The position numbers and the translations under genes were made by a program. A DNA stretch of 28,273 bases from Acidobacteriota bacterium. Its GTDB lineage: Bacteria > Acidobacteriota > Terriglobia > Terriglobales > Acidobacteriaceae. Positions 1 to 7,151 of this stretch are shown piece by piece. Location: positions 1 through 28,273 of the forward strand of contig JAKBAG010000005.1 of the NCBI GenBank assembly GCA_021809235.1, in the 5' to 3' direction. The notes under the pieces were generated by a model that was given only the letters and a program-made list of their open reading frames with translations, was not told the DNA's origin and ran no database searches. Within the stretch, counting starts at the first letter, position 1. Every line of letters starts with the position of its first letter.

Positions 1-891
1 CACGCGGGAGAGATTGCGCAGCTGGCGAGGATTGCCTCACCGGACTGGGGCGTAGTGACCAATGTTGGAATGGCGCACATCGAAAACTTTCCCGATGGGC
101 AGGCGGGAATTGCACGCGCCAAGTATGAATTGATTGCAGCACTGCCCTCCAATGGAGTTGCCTTTCTGAATTGTTCGGATCCCTATGTGAGCCAGTTTGG
201 ACGCGATTTTGCGGGCAAGGTTGTCTACTTCGGTGAAGGGCCCTGTGCCGATCCTGTGCTGCTGGAGGCGCAGGAGCTGGAAGACGGTCTTGCGGTGCGA
301 TTTGAATTGCATGGTGCCTCCAGCCAGCTTCGTCTTCGACTGCCCGGAAGGCACCAGGCGGTGAATGCAATGGCGGCAGTGGCCGTGGCAACTGAGGCAG
401 GCGTTGCCCTGAAAGCTGCCCTGAACGGGTTGTCCGGGCTGCTGCCGACGGATCGACGAGGACAGATTGAGTTGGTGCACGAAGTCACCATTTTGAATGA
501 CTGCTACAACTCGAACCCTGAAGCGCTACGGTCGATGATTGCGACGCTTGCGGCACGGAAGTTGACCGTGAAGGATGCGCGGAGGGTACTGATGGCTGGC
601 GAGATGTTGGAACTGGGCGAGTACGCAGCGGAAGCCCATGCCGACTGTGGTCGAAGAGCTGCGGAGGCCGGGATTGATCTGGTTGTGGGCATCCGCGGCG
701 CTGCCGTGCATCTGGTGCGAGCCGCAGCCGAGTCCGGAGCCATGGCGGTGTTTCTGGCGGATGCCGACGCTGCCGGAGCATGGATGCAGACGCATCTGCG
801 AGCCGGGGATCAGGTGCTGCTGAAGGCATCCCGCGGGGTGAAGCTGGAGCGTGCGCTGGCTTTGTTTGCAGCAGCCAGAACGCTGGGCTAA
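1..891 (+). CDS. murF: UDP-N-acetylmuramoyl-tripeptide--D-alanyl-D-alanine ligase MurF (5' partial)
   Basis: The reading frame is open from base 1, so the true start and the ATP-binding P-loop lie upstream of the window; 296 residues are visible. MurF adds D-Ala-D-Ala to UDP-MurNAc-tripeptide in the cytoplasm, the last soluble step of the murein precursor pathway. Recognisable Mur ligase elements are the VVTNVGMAHIENF stretch near the window start, the central-domain motif NDCYNSNPEAL at about residues 165-175, and the C-terminal LMAGEMLELGEYAAEAH segment. It ends with TAA, 59 nt before mraY, on the same strand and presumably in the same operon. The motif order and the neighbour mraY separate it from MurE and MurD. 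Identification is secure; only the missing N-terminus is unknown. Confidence 0.95.
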   Translation, partial: HAGEIAQLARIASPDWGVVTNVGMAHIENFPDGQAGIARAKYELIAALPSNGVAFLNCSDPYVSQFGRDFAGKVVYFGEGPCADPVLLEAQELEDGLAVRFELHGASSQLRLRLPGRHQAVNAMAAVAVATEAGVALKAALNGLSGLLPTDRRGQIELVHEVTILNDCYNSNPEALRSMIATLAARKLTVKDARRVLMAGEMLELGEYAAEAHADCGRRAAEAGIDLVVGIRGAAVHLVRAAAESGAMAVFLADADAAGAWMQTHLRAGDQVLLKASRGVKLERALALFAAARTLG

Positions 892-950
892 AGATGGGGT
901 GGTACGGACGATAGAATCGTTTTGACTCGCCGGACAGGAATGGAGGGCGC

Positions 951-2084
951 TTGCTTTACTGGCTGCTGTATCAGAAGCTTTATCCGTATTTTCATCCGTT
1001 TCGCATTTTTCGCTATCTGACGTTCCGTACCGTATTCGCCTCACTGACGGCGCTGCTGATCGGCCTGCTGATCGGGCCGTTTGTGATCGAGAAGCTGCGC
1101 GAGTTTCAAATAGGACAGTACATTCGCGAGGAGGGTCCGGAGTCGCATCGGAAGAAATCGGGTACGCCGACGATGGGCGGTGTGCTGATTGCGATTGCGA
1201 TTTTACTGCCGACCCTGCTCTGGTCTGATCTGGGGAATCCGCTGGTGTGGATCGTTGTGTTGTCCACGCTGGCCTTTGGCGCAATCGGTTTTGCAGACGA
1301 CTACATCAAGGTGGTGAAGCGCCGGAATCTCGGGCTGCGCGCACGGGCAAAAACACTGCTGCAGGTGGCTGTCTCCTGTGCCATTGCGATTGCGCTGGTG
1401 GTGCTGGAGCAGTTTCGATTGTTTTCCACAAGCATGACGGTACCGTTTGTAAAGTCCTGGCATCCGACGATGACCTGGCCGTGGCTGGGAGCGGTGACGC
1501 ATGTGAGCTGGCTTGCGTTTCTTCCCTTTGTGGCTTTTGTCGTACTGGTGCTGGTAGGTTCGTCGAATGCGGTGAACCTGACGGACGGGCTGGATGGGCT
1601 TGCAATCGGCTGCACGATCATTTCCGCAGGCGCATTGACGATGCTGACCTATGTCAGCGGGCATGTGGTGTTTGCCGATTATCTGGAGCTGCAGCGGATG
1701 CCCATGGTCGGCGAACTGACGGTGTTCTGCGGAGCCATGGTTGGAGCTTCCATTGGATTTCTCTGGTACAACGCGCATCCGGCGGAGATCTTCATGGGGG
1801 ATGTGGGATCTTTGGCGCTGGGCGGGGCGATTGCGACGGTGGCGGTCATCATCCGTCAGGAGCTGTTGCTGCCCTTTATTGGCGGCATTTTTGTCCTTGA
1901 AGCGTTGTCGGTGATGTTGCAGGTAGGGAGTTACAAGCTGCGCAAGAAGCGCATCTTCAAAATGGCGCCGTTGCATCATCATTTTGAACTGCTTGGCTGG
2001 AAGGAATCGAAGGTAATCGCGCGGTTCTGGATCGCAGCACTGGTCTTTGCGCTATTCGCATTGACGACTTTGAAGTTGCGATGA
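951..2084 (+). CDS. mraY: phospho-N-acetylmuramoyl-pentapeptide-transferase MraY
   Basis: MraY transfers phospho-MurNAc-pentapeptide to undecaprenyl phosphate in the inner membrane, making lipid I. The product is 377 aa, slightly longer than the usual 360 or so, and strongly hydrophobic with about ten membrane segments. Family hallmarks seen: FADDYIK with the Mg-binding aspartates at residues 116-117, NAVNLTDGLDGLA with Asp212 and Asp215, FMGDVGSLALGG, and the MAPLHHHFE histidine motif near the C-terminus. The start is a TTG at 951, because GGAGGG at 942-947 sits just upstream and the protein then begins MLYWLLYQ as in homologues. It lies between murF and murD in normal dcw order, so it is probably co-transcribed with them. 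Confidence 0.96.
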   Translation: MLYWLLYQKLYPYFHPFRIFRYLTFRTVFASLTALLIGLLIGPFVIEKLREFQIGQYIREEGPESHRKKSGTPTMGGVLIAIAILLPTLLWSDLGNPLVWIVVLSTLAFGAIGFADDYIKVVKRRNLGLRARAKTLLQVAVSCAIAIALVVLEQFRLFSTSMTVPFVKSWHPTMTWPWLGAVTHVSWLAFLPFVAFVVLVLVGSSNAVNLTDGLDGLAIGCTIISAGALTMLTYVSGHVVFADYLELQRMPMVGELTVFCGAMVGASIGFLWYNAHPAEIFMGDVGSLALGGAIATVAVIIRQELLLPFIGGIFVLEALSVMLQVGSYKLRKKRIFKMAPLHHHFELLGWKESKVIARFWIAALVFALFALTTLKLR

Positions 2085-2158
2085 ATCGTTGGTGGCGTCT
2101 GCATGAAAGGAACTGTCCCTGGCAGGCAATGACCTGATACAGTTGCGGAGAGTTGGTT

Positions 2159-3544
2159 ATGGAACTGAAGAACAAACGCATTCTTGTCGTGGGCATGGGA
2201 CGGTCCGGGATCGCCGCTGCGCGTTTTCTGCGGCGTCATGGGGCGCAGGTAACGGTCTCGGACGTGCGCAGTGCGGCAGCGCTGTCGCGTGAGATTCCGG
2301 AGCTGGTGGAGCAGGGAATCATGGTGGAGGCCGGCGGGCACGGACTGCTGACCTTTCGTCGTCAGGATCTGATTGTTGTGAGTCCAGGAGTGCCACTGCA
2401 GACGCCGGAGTTGGTGCAGAGTCGTGCTTTTGGAACACCCATTGTTGGCGAACTGGAGTTGGCTGCGCGCTTTCTGCGCGGGCGGGTGCTGGCCATTACG
2501 GGATCGAATGGGAAAACCACCACCACCACGCTGACGGGTGAGATGCTTGCCGCCAGCGGACAGCAGACGCAGGTGGGTGGAAATATCGGCGTGCCGGTCG
2601 TGGAACTGGTGGATCGCGCTACAGACGAGAGCTGGGCGGTGCTGGAGGTTTCCAGTTTCCAATTGGAGACGGTGGAAAGCTTTCGGCCGCAGATTGCGAT
2701 GATTCTGAACATCACCCCGGACCATCTGGACAGGCATGGAAGCTTTGAAAACTATGCCCAGGCCAAGGAGCGTATCTTTGCCGCGCAGACTGCTTCGGAT
2801 GTTCTGGTGCTGAATGCGGATGATGCGCGTGCGTCGGCCTGTGCATCACGAGCAGCCTCTGCAATCTGGTGGTTTTCGCGGCGGGGTCCGGTGCCTCGCG
2901 GTGCATTTGTGCATCAGGATTGGGTGGTCTTTCGCACCGATGAAAATGCAGCGCCGGAGCGTATCCTCCCCATGCAGGAGATTCCGCTCAAGGGCCTGCA
3001 TAATGTGGAAAATGTACTGGCAGCAGTGTGTTCCGCCCGTCTGGCTGGGGCGAGTTCAGAGACGATGGCCACTGTGATTCGGGAGTTCCGCGCGGTCGAG
3101 CACAGAATTGAGTTTGTGGCGCGGCAGAATGGCGTGGAGTTCTACAACGACTCCAAGGCAACGAATGTGGATGCTGCTGCGAAGGCCATTGCCGCATTTC
3201 CGGCTGGAATTCACCTGATTCTGGGTGGCCGGGACAAAAACTCCAATTATGCCGAGCTGGAGGCGCTGCTGCGGGAGCGTGTCCGCACGGTGTATACGAT
3301 CGGTACGGCGGCGCAAAAGATCGCCACCCAGTTGGAGGGAATTGTACCCATCCGAAGCTGCGAAACACTGGATCGTGCCGTGGAAGCGGCGGCACAAGCA
3401 GCTCTGCCGGGAGAGATTGTGCTGTTGTCCCCGGCGTGCTCGAGTTTTGACCAGTTTGCAAACTACGAGGAACGTGGACGAATCTTCAAGGAGCTGGTGC
3501 ACCTGCGTGTAGCGAAGGGCGCACTTGCAGAGTCAGCAGGCTGA
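2159..3544 (+). CDS. murD: UDP-N-acetylmuramoylalanine--D-glutamate ligase MurD
   Basis: MurD is the cytoplasmic ATP-dependent ligase that adds D-Glu to UDP-MurNAc-L-Ala. The product is 461 aa, a normal length. It opens with a Rossmann-like dinucleotide fold (ILVVGMGRSGIAAARFL), followed by the Mur ligase P-loop GSNGKTT at residues 115-121, NITPDHLDRHGS in the central domain, EFYNDSKATN, and the C-terminal HLILGGRDKN segment. I place the start at ATG 2159, because GGAG at 2147-2150 is spaced 8 nt from it; the TTG six bases upstream is too close to that site. The 74-nt gap after mraY contains a small dyad (AACTGT at 2111-2116 with ACAGTT at 2139-2144). The stop overlaps the ftsW start. Confidence 0.95.
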   Translation: MELKNKRILVVGMGRSGIAAARFLRRHGAQVTVSDVRSAAALSREIPELVEQGIMVEAGGHGLLTFRRQDLIVVSPGVPLQTPELVQSRAFGTPIVGELELAARFLRGRVLAITGSNGKTTTTTLTGEMLAASGQQTQVGGNIGVPVVELVDRATDESWAVLEVSSFQLETVESFRPQIAMILNITPDHLDRHGSFENYAQAKERIFAAQTASDVLVLNADDARASACASRAASAIWWFSRRGPVPRGAFVHQDWVVFRTDENAAPERILPMQEIPLKGLHNVENVLAAVCSARLAGASSETMATVIREFRAVEHRIEFVARQNGVEFYNDSKATNVDAAAKAIAAFPAGIHLILGGRDKNSNYAELEALLRERVRTVYTIGTAAQKIATQLEGIVPIRSCETLDRAVEAAAQAALPGEIVLLSPACSSFDQFANYEERGRIFKELVHLRVAKGALAESAG

Positions 3545-4638
3545 TGGCAAGACGAGTGGGAGTAGACAAGTGGCTGTTTTTCGTGACCCTCACTCTGGTC
3601 GTGATGGGGTTGGCCATGGTTTTTTCGGCTTCTGCGGTGGTGGCAGAGGCGCGATACGGATCCCCGTACACCTTTCTCGGCAAGCAGGCGATCTGGGCCT
3701 TTCTCGGTGTGATTGCGATGTTTGTCACGATGCGCATTGACTATCGACGCTATAACTCACCTTTGTTTATCCGCACACTCTTCGGGCTTTCGGTAGTGCT
3801 GCTGCTGGTGGTGTTTGCCATGCCAGGCTCGCATGCCACGCATCGCTGGATTCGTTTTGGAGGATTCTTTACCTTTCAGCCGTCGGAGATTACCAAGCCA
3901 ACCCTGGCGCTTTATCTGGCATGGTTTCTGCATACGCGCCTGCATGCGATGCGAGACTTTCGCAATACGATTCTGCCTGCACTGATTCCGGCGCTGATAC
4001 TTACCGGATTGGTTGTCAAGGAGCCGGATCTTGGAACGGCGCTGGTCCTGTTTGCTACCACCTGCCTGGTTCTGGTGCTGGCGGGAATGGAATGGAAATA
4101 CCTGCTTGGTGCCCTTGCGTTTGTTGCACCGGTGATTGCAGGGTTGCTGCTTCTCGTTCCCTGGCGAAGGGCACGCATGATGGTATTTCTGAATCCGGAG
4201 GCGGATCCACAAGGTGCCGGATTTCACATCAACCAGAGCCTGATTGCCGTGGGCACTGGTGGGTGGACCGGGCGTGGATATATGGAGGGAGTGCAGAAGC
4301 TTTTCTATCTTCCGGAGCCGCACACCGATTTTATTTTTGCCAATATTGCCGAAGAATTGGGGTTCCTGGGTGCAGCATTCCTGGTGTGTCTGTTTGTGAT
4401 CCTGGGCTGGCGCGGACTTCGCGCTGTGTTTCTGCTGCAAGATCCCTTTGCTCGGCTGCTTGCCTTTGGCATTACGATCACGATTCTGATTCAGGCATTC
4501 TTTAATATCAGCGTCGTGATTGCCCTGCTGCCGACCAAAGGGATTCCGCTGCCCTTTATCTCCTCCGGTGGCACCTCGCTTTGCATCATGCTTGCGAGCA
4601 TGGGGATTCTGCTCAACCTGACGCGTGAGATTGACTGA
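3544..4638 (+). CDS. ftsW: SEDS peptidoglycan glycosyltransferase FtsW
   Basis: FtsW polymerises lipid II into septal glycan with its partner class B penicillin-binding protein, at the inner membrane. The product is 364 aa with about ten predicted membrane segments. SEDS hallmarks are present: KEPDLGTA in the middle, the PEPHTDFIFANIAEELG loop whose Asp262 matches the catalytic aspartate of FtsW and RodA, and the C-terminal GIPLPFISSGGTS. It could formally be RodA, but the position between murD and murG is that of ftsW. The ATG at 3544 shares one base with the murD stop (TGATG), and the end overlaps murG the same way, so translation is probably coupled throughout. No cognate FtsI gene is visible; it would lie upstream of the window in a standard cluster. 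Confidence 0.94.
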   Translation: MARRVGVDKWLFFVTLTLVVMGLAMVFSASAVVAEARYGSPYTFLGKQAIWAFLGVIAMFVTMRIDYRRYNSPLFIRTLFGLSVVLLLVVFAMPGSHATHRWIRFGGFFTFQPSEITKPTLALYLAWFLHTRLHAMRDFRNTILPALIPALILTGLVVKEPDLGTALVLFATTCLVLVLAGMEWKYLLGALAFVAPVIAGLLLLVPWRRARMMVFLNPEADPQGAGFHINQSLIAVGTGGWTGRGYMEGVQKLFYLPEPHTDFIFANIAEELGFLGAAFLVCLFVILGWRGLRAVFLLQDPFARLLAFGITITILIQAFFNISVVIALLPTKGIPLPFISSGGTSLCIMLASMGILLNLTREID

Positions 4639-5720
4639 TGGGTCGGGTACGCATCGTAATCGTGGGCGGAGGAACCGGTGGTCACATTATCCCGGCACTG
4701 GCGGTTGCCCGGGAGCTGGCGGATCGGGCAGAGATTCTCTTTCTGGGAACGAATCGAGGACTGGAGTCCCGGCTTGTCCCGGAGGCAGGATATCGGCTGG
4801 AACTGATTACGGCTGGTCCGCTGAATCAGGTTTCCATGACAACGCGATTGCGGACTGCAAGCCAACTGCCGGTGGCGTTGATGGATTGCATGCGGATCCT
4901 CCGGCGCTTTGGCGCACAGGCGGTGCTTGGAGTGGGCGGCTATGCCTCCGGGCCGGGGATGGCGGCGGCAATCCTGCTCAGAATTCCGACTTTGGCCTTT
5001 GAGCCCAATGCTGTTCCAGGCATGACGAATCGGCTGGTGGGGCGATTTGTCTCTGCTGCTGCGGTGAACTTTCCTCCCGCAATGCGCTGGTTCCGGAATG
5101 CTCAGGTGACGGGGATTCCGGTTCGCCCCGAGTTCTTCTCCATGCCGCCGATTGACGTGCAGCAGCCGTTGCATCTGCTCATTTTCGGCGGATCGCAGGG
5201 TGCGCGCATCCTGAACACGCTGTTGCCTCCGTTGTCCCCGAAGCTTTTGCGGATCTTCCCGACATTAACGATTCTTCACCAGGCCGGTGCGCGGCATGCG
5301 GAGGCAACACGCGCAGCGTATGCGGCCAGCGGTGCCCCGGCAGATCGCTGGCGCGTGGAGCCCTTTCTGGACAATATGGCAGCATGCTTTGAGCGTGCTC
5401 ACCTGGTGCTGGCGCGCAGCGGCGCCTCCACAGTGGCAGAATTGGCTGCGGCGGGACGACCAGCACTGCTGATCCCGTTTGCTGCCGCTGCGGATCATCA
5501 TCAGCAGCGGAATGCGGAAGTGATGGAGCAGGCTGGGGCAGCCGCGATGCTGACGGAAGCGATGCTGCAGCAGCAACCGGAGATTCTTGCCCAAACCGTG
5601 CAGCAGTTGCTGGCCAGTCCGGAGCGGCTGGCGGCCATGGGCGAGGCAGCGCGGAATCTGGCTCATCCTCAGGCAGCATCCAACATGGCCGAACGGCTGC
5701 TGGAACTGGCAGGGAAGTGA
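4638..5720 (+). CDS. murG: UDP-GlcNAc--lipid I N-acetylglucosaminyltransferase MurG
   Basis: MurG is a GT-B fold glycosyltransferase that adds GlcNAc to lipid I at the inner membrane face, giving lipid II. The product is 360 aa, the usual length. It starts with the glycine-rich VGGGTGGHIIPALA loop (residues 8-21). These follow: GVGGYASGP, FEPNAVPGMTNR, the second glycine loop FGGSQGARILN, and the donor-site region ARSGASTVAELAAAGRPALLIPF followed by DHHQQRNAEV. The ATG overlaps the ftsW stop by one base (TGATG). It is the last dcw gene here: murC, murB, ftsQ, ftsA and ftsZ do not follow, and a strong hairpin begins 10 nt after the stop. Confidence 0.96.
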   Translation: MGRVRIVIVGGGTGGHIIPALAVARELADRAEILFLGTNRGLESRLVPEAGYRLELITAGPLNQVSMTTRLRTASQLPVALMDCMRILRRFGAQAVLGVGGYASGPGMAAAILLRIPTLAFEPNAVPGMTNRLVGRFVSAAAVNFPPAMRWFRNAQVTGIPVRPEFFSMPPIDVQQPLHLLIFGGSQGARILNTLLPPLSPKLLRIFPTLTILHQAGARHAEATRAAYAASGAPADRWRVEPFLDNMAACFERAHLVLARSGASTVAELAAAGRPALLIPFAAAADHHQQRNAEVMEQAGAAAMLTEAMLQQQPEILAQTVQQLLASPERLAAMGEAARNLAHPQAASNMAERLLELAGK

Positions 5721-5729
5721 ACGGCAAAA

Positions 5730-5776
5730 CAGATCGGGAGCAGCTCAATGGTTGGACTTGAGCTGCTCCCGATCTG
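5730..5776. terminator. perfect 19-bp hairpin after murG, probable bidirectional terminator
   Basis: Arms 5730-5748 and 5758-5776 are perfectly complementary (19 bp, GC-rich core CGGGAGCAGCTC) around a 9-nt loop. It starts 10 nt after the murG stop. On the plus strand no U-run follows the stem. On the minus strand the stem is followed by GTTTTGCC, a short U-run, so it suits transcripts arriving from the Gly-rich gene at least as well. The convergent position suggests use in both directions. Confidence 0.75.
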
Positions 5777-5789
5777 TGCGTTGAGTTAA

Positions 5790-5900
5790 AGCAAAATCAG
5801 AGTATGTGTACCCGCAAGAGGAGTTGCGAGGATGCATTTTTCTTGAGGAAAAATGCAGGCTGGTATCGTGTCCGCAGGGTATAGCCGCTCTGATTTTGCT
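5790..5900. repeat. 111-bp MITE-like or structured inverted-repeat element
   Basis: The ends are perfect 13-bp inverted repeats (AGCAAAATCAGAG at 5790-5802, its complement at 5888-5900). Inside lies a second pairing, TGTACCC 5807-5813 with GGGTATA 5877-5883 (one G-U). There are also two local hairpins: CGCAA/TTGCG (5813-5817 and 5824-5828, loop 6) and a perfect 10-bp stem TGCATTTTTC/GAAAAATGCA (5833-5842 and 5848-5857, loop TTGAG). The nested layout resembles a cloverleaf. There is no ORF and no obvious target-site duplication. It sits between two convergent genes, a typical place for small non-autonomous repeats. A further small stem (CCCGC 5912-5916 with GCGGG 5921-5925) lies between it and the next gene. 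Confidence 0.6.
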
Positions 5901-5947
5901 CCAGGGATTACCCCGCACATGCGGGAGGCGCGCCGGGAGGGATGCGG

Positions 5948-6835
5948 TTAGCGATGTCCGCCGCCGCCGAAGTGTCCACCCCCTCCGCCGAAGTGTCCAC
6001 CCCCTCCAAAGCCGCCACCGAAGTGACCACCACCGAAGTGACCGCCACCGAATCCGCCGCCAAAGTGACTGCCTCCGAAGTGGTTTCCACCGAAGGTGCC
6101 ACCCATGCGGCTGCCACCGTATCCGCCGCCGAAGTGTGACACTCCACCAAAGCGGCTGCCACCGAATCCACTGTTATAGACGGGACGTCCACCAAAGCTG
6201 CGTGAGCCGCCGAAGCCGGAGCTGGGCATCATGTGCATGTTGGAGGCACTGCGACCGCTGAGGCCGCCACCGTAGGTGGGCCGGTATCCACCGGCGCTTC
6301 CCGTGGAGCGGTATCCATTTCCGCCGTAGCCGGGCCGCGCTCCGCCGATGCCTGCGCCAGGGGATACACGCGGGGCGCCACCCTGGGCAATGGTGTTGCC
6401 GTGGTTACCGTATGCTCCACGGTTTCCGTAGCCGATTCCAGGGCGGCCACCGTAACCGTAGCGTCCCCGGTAACCGTTCGGACCATAGCCATATCGGCCA
6501 CGGTCGCCCCAGCCACGCTCACCCCAGTCCCGATCGCCCCAGCCGCCATAACCCCAACCGCCGTAGCCCCATCCGGGATAGCCCCAGCCAAACCAGGGAC
6601 CAACGCCGATGAACGCACCGTTGTAGAACCAGTCGGAATCATAGTAGCCGTAGGGTGCGCAGCTATAGGGGTAGAACTGGTAAAAGCCATAGTCGCAGAC
6701 AGGAGGTGCGAAGGCGTAGGGAACTGGAGCCAGCACCGGACCGAAGCCGATGCCGACAAAAACATTCGCCTTCGCGGGAATCATGGTTGCCATGGCCAGC
6801 GCCAGGGTAATGCCCAGCATGCGAATCGCTTTCAT
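5948..6835 (-). CDS. secreted glycine/histidine/aromatic-rich repeat protein
   Basis: I do not recognise a defined function. The 295-aa product starts with a signal peptide (MKAIRMLGITLALAMATMIPAKA, cleavage expected after residue 23). A hydrophobic, aromatic stretch follows (FAPPVCDYGFYQFYPYSCAPYGYY), with two cysteines that could pair. Next are GWGYGGWG and GWGDRGW repeats, an RYGYG/GNRG region, and a long C-terminal run of HFGGG units ending GGGGHR. It is therefore an exported low-complexity protein, possibly surface- or envelope-associated; histidine clusters could bind metal, but this is a guess. The start at 6835 is chosen over the longer frame (to 6985) because AGGGAGG lies 6 nt upstream and the signal peptide begins there. 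The upstream leader contains three hairpins. Transcription converges on murG. Confidence 0.75.
   Translation of the reverse strand: MKAIRMLGITLALAMATMIPAKANVFVGIGFGPVLAPVPYAFAPPVCDYGFYQFYPYSCAPYGYYDSDWFYNGAFIGVGPWFGWGYPGWGYGGWGYGGWGDRDWGERGWGDRGRYGYGPNGYRGRYGYGGRPGIGYGNRGAYGNHGNTIAQGGAPRVSPGAGIGGARPGYGGNGYRSTGSAGGYRPTYGGGLSGRSASNMHMMPSSGFGGSRSFGGRPVYNSGFGGSRFGGVSHFGGGYGGSRMGGTFGGNHFGGSHFGGGFGGGHFGGGHFGGGFGGGGHFGGGGGHFGGGGHR
5961..6110. repeat. degenerate tandem repeat encoding HFGGG units
   Basis: The 3' part of the Gly-rich gene is built of imperfect direct repeats of the theme CCGAAGTG(T/A)CCACC, with two copies 21 nt apart that are identical over the ccgaagtgtccacc core near 5967-6000. 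Read on the minus strand these give GGHFGGG peptides. The repeat makes several antisense frames look open and is prone to slippage in copy number. Confidence 0.7.
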
Positions 6836-7151
6836 GGGGTGCCTCCCTGAGAATCCCGAAGCCGCCTTTCGGTTTCGAGTGGAGAAACCAGCGTTTCTCC
6901 TGAATCTCCGACGCTTTCTGTGCGTCACTGATCGAATGGACCAGACTTCTCCAGAATAGTTGCGTGCGACGGCGGGGAAAAGCAAGAGAATTTGGAGGTT
7001 GCCGATGGCTTTTTCAGCCAGGACAAAATGCGTGTCCTGGCCTGGATGCGGAGAATTCCTGCAAGTGCAATTTCTGATTGGGTTTACCGTGCCACAGCCA
7101 GGGCGGCGAGTGACCTTGCTCCCGGCAAGCCCGACTTCTATGAAATTAGCT
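6836..7151 (-). promoter_or_regulatory. gap of 316 nt: structured 5' leader of the Gly-rich gene and recG 3' end
   Basis: No gene is supported here. On the minus strand, upstream of the Gly-rich start, three hairpins follow one another: GACGC/GCGTC (6910-6914 with 6922-6926), a perfect 8-bp stem GGAGAAAC/GTTTCTCC (6881-6888 with 6893-6900, loop CAGC), and CCGAA/TTCGG (6856-6860 with 6868-6872) close to the Shine-Dalgarno. A TATTCT-like hexamer lies at about 6953-6958, but no matching -35 is convincing. A separate 9-bp hairpin (7017-7041) belongs to the recG side. The remaining sequence shows nothing I can name. Confidence 0.4.
7017..7041 (-). terminator. candidate hairpin downstream of recG
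   Basis: GCCAGGACA (7017-7025) pairs perfectly with TGTCCTGGC (7033-7041), 9 bp with a 7-nt loop, about 110 nt beyond the recG stop on the minus strand. No U-run follows, so termination at this site is a weak inference. Confidence 0.35.

Noticed and set aside
526..1284. Long minus-strand open frames across murF, mraY and murD (526-1284, 1203-1982, 1979-2737)
   Set aside because: They are shadows of well-supported plus-strand genes, rich in Arg, Gln and His as expected from reversed GC-rich codons.
2111..2144. AACTGT/ACAGTT dyad between mraY and murD as a terminator or promoter
   Set aside because: It has short arms, a 22-nt loop and no U-run, and the operon clearly continues through it.
5806..6261. 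Plus-strand open frames over the Gly-rich gene (also 5942-6139 and 6233-6850)
   Set aside because: They are antisense readings of the GC-rich repeat DNA, give periodic low-complexity peptides, and the first runs through the 111-bp inverted-repeat element.
5900..7000. Short repeated units near 5960-6110 as a CRISPR array
   Set aside because: The units are in-frame codons of a Gly/His-rich protein, without constant repeats separated by unique spacers, and no cas genes are present.
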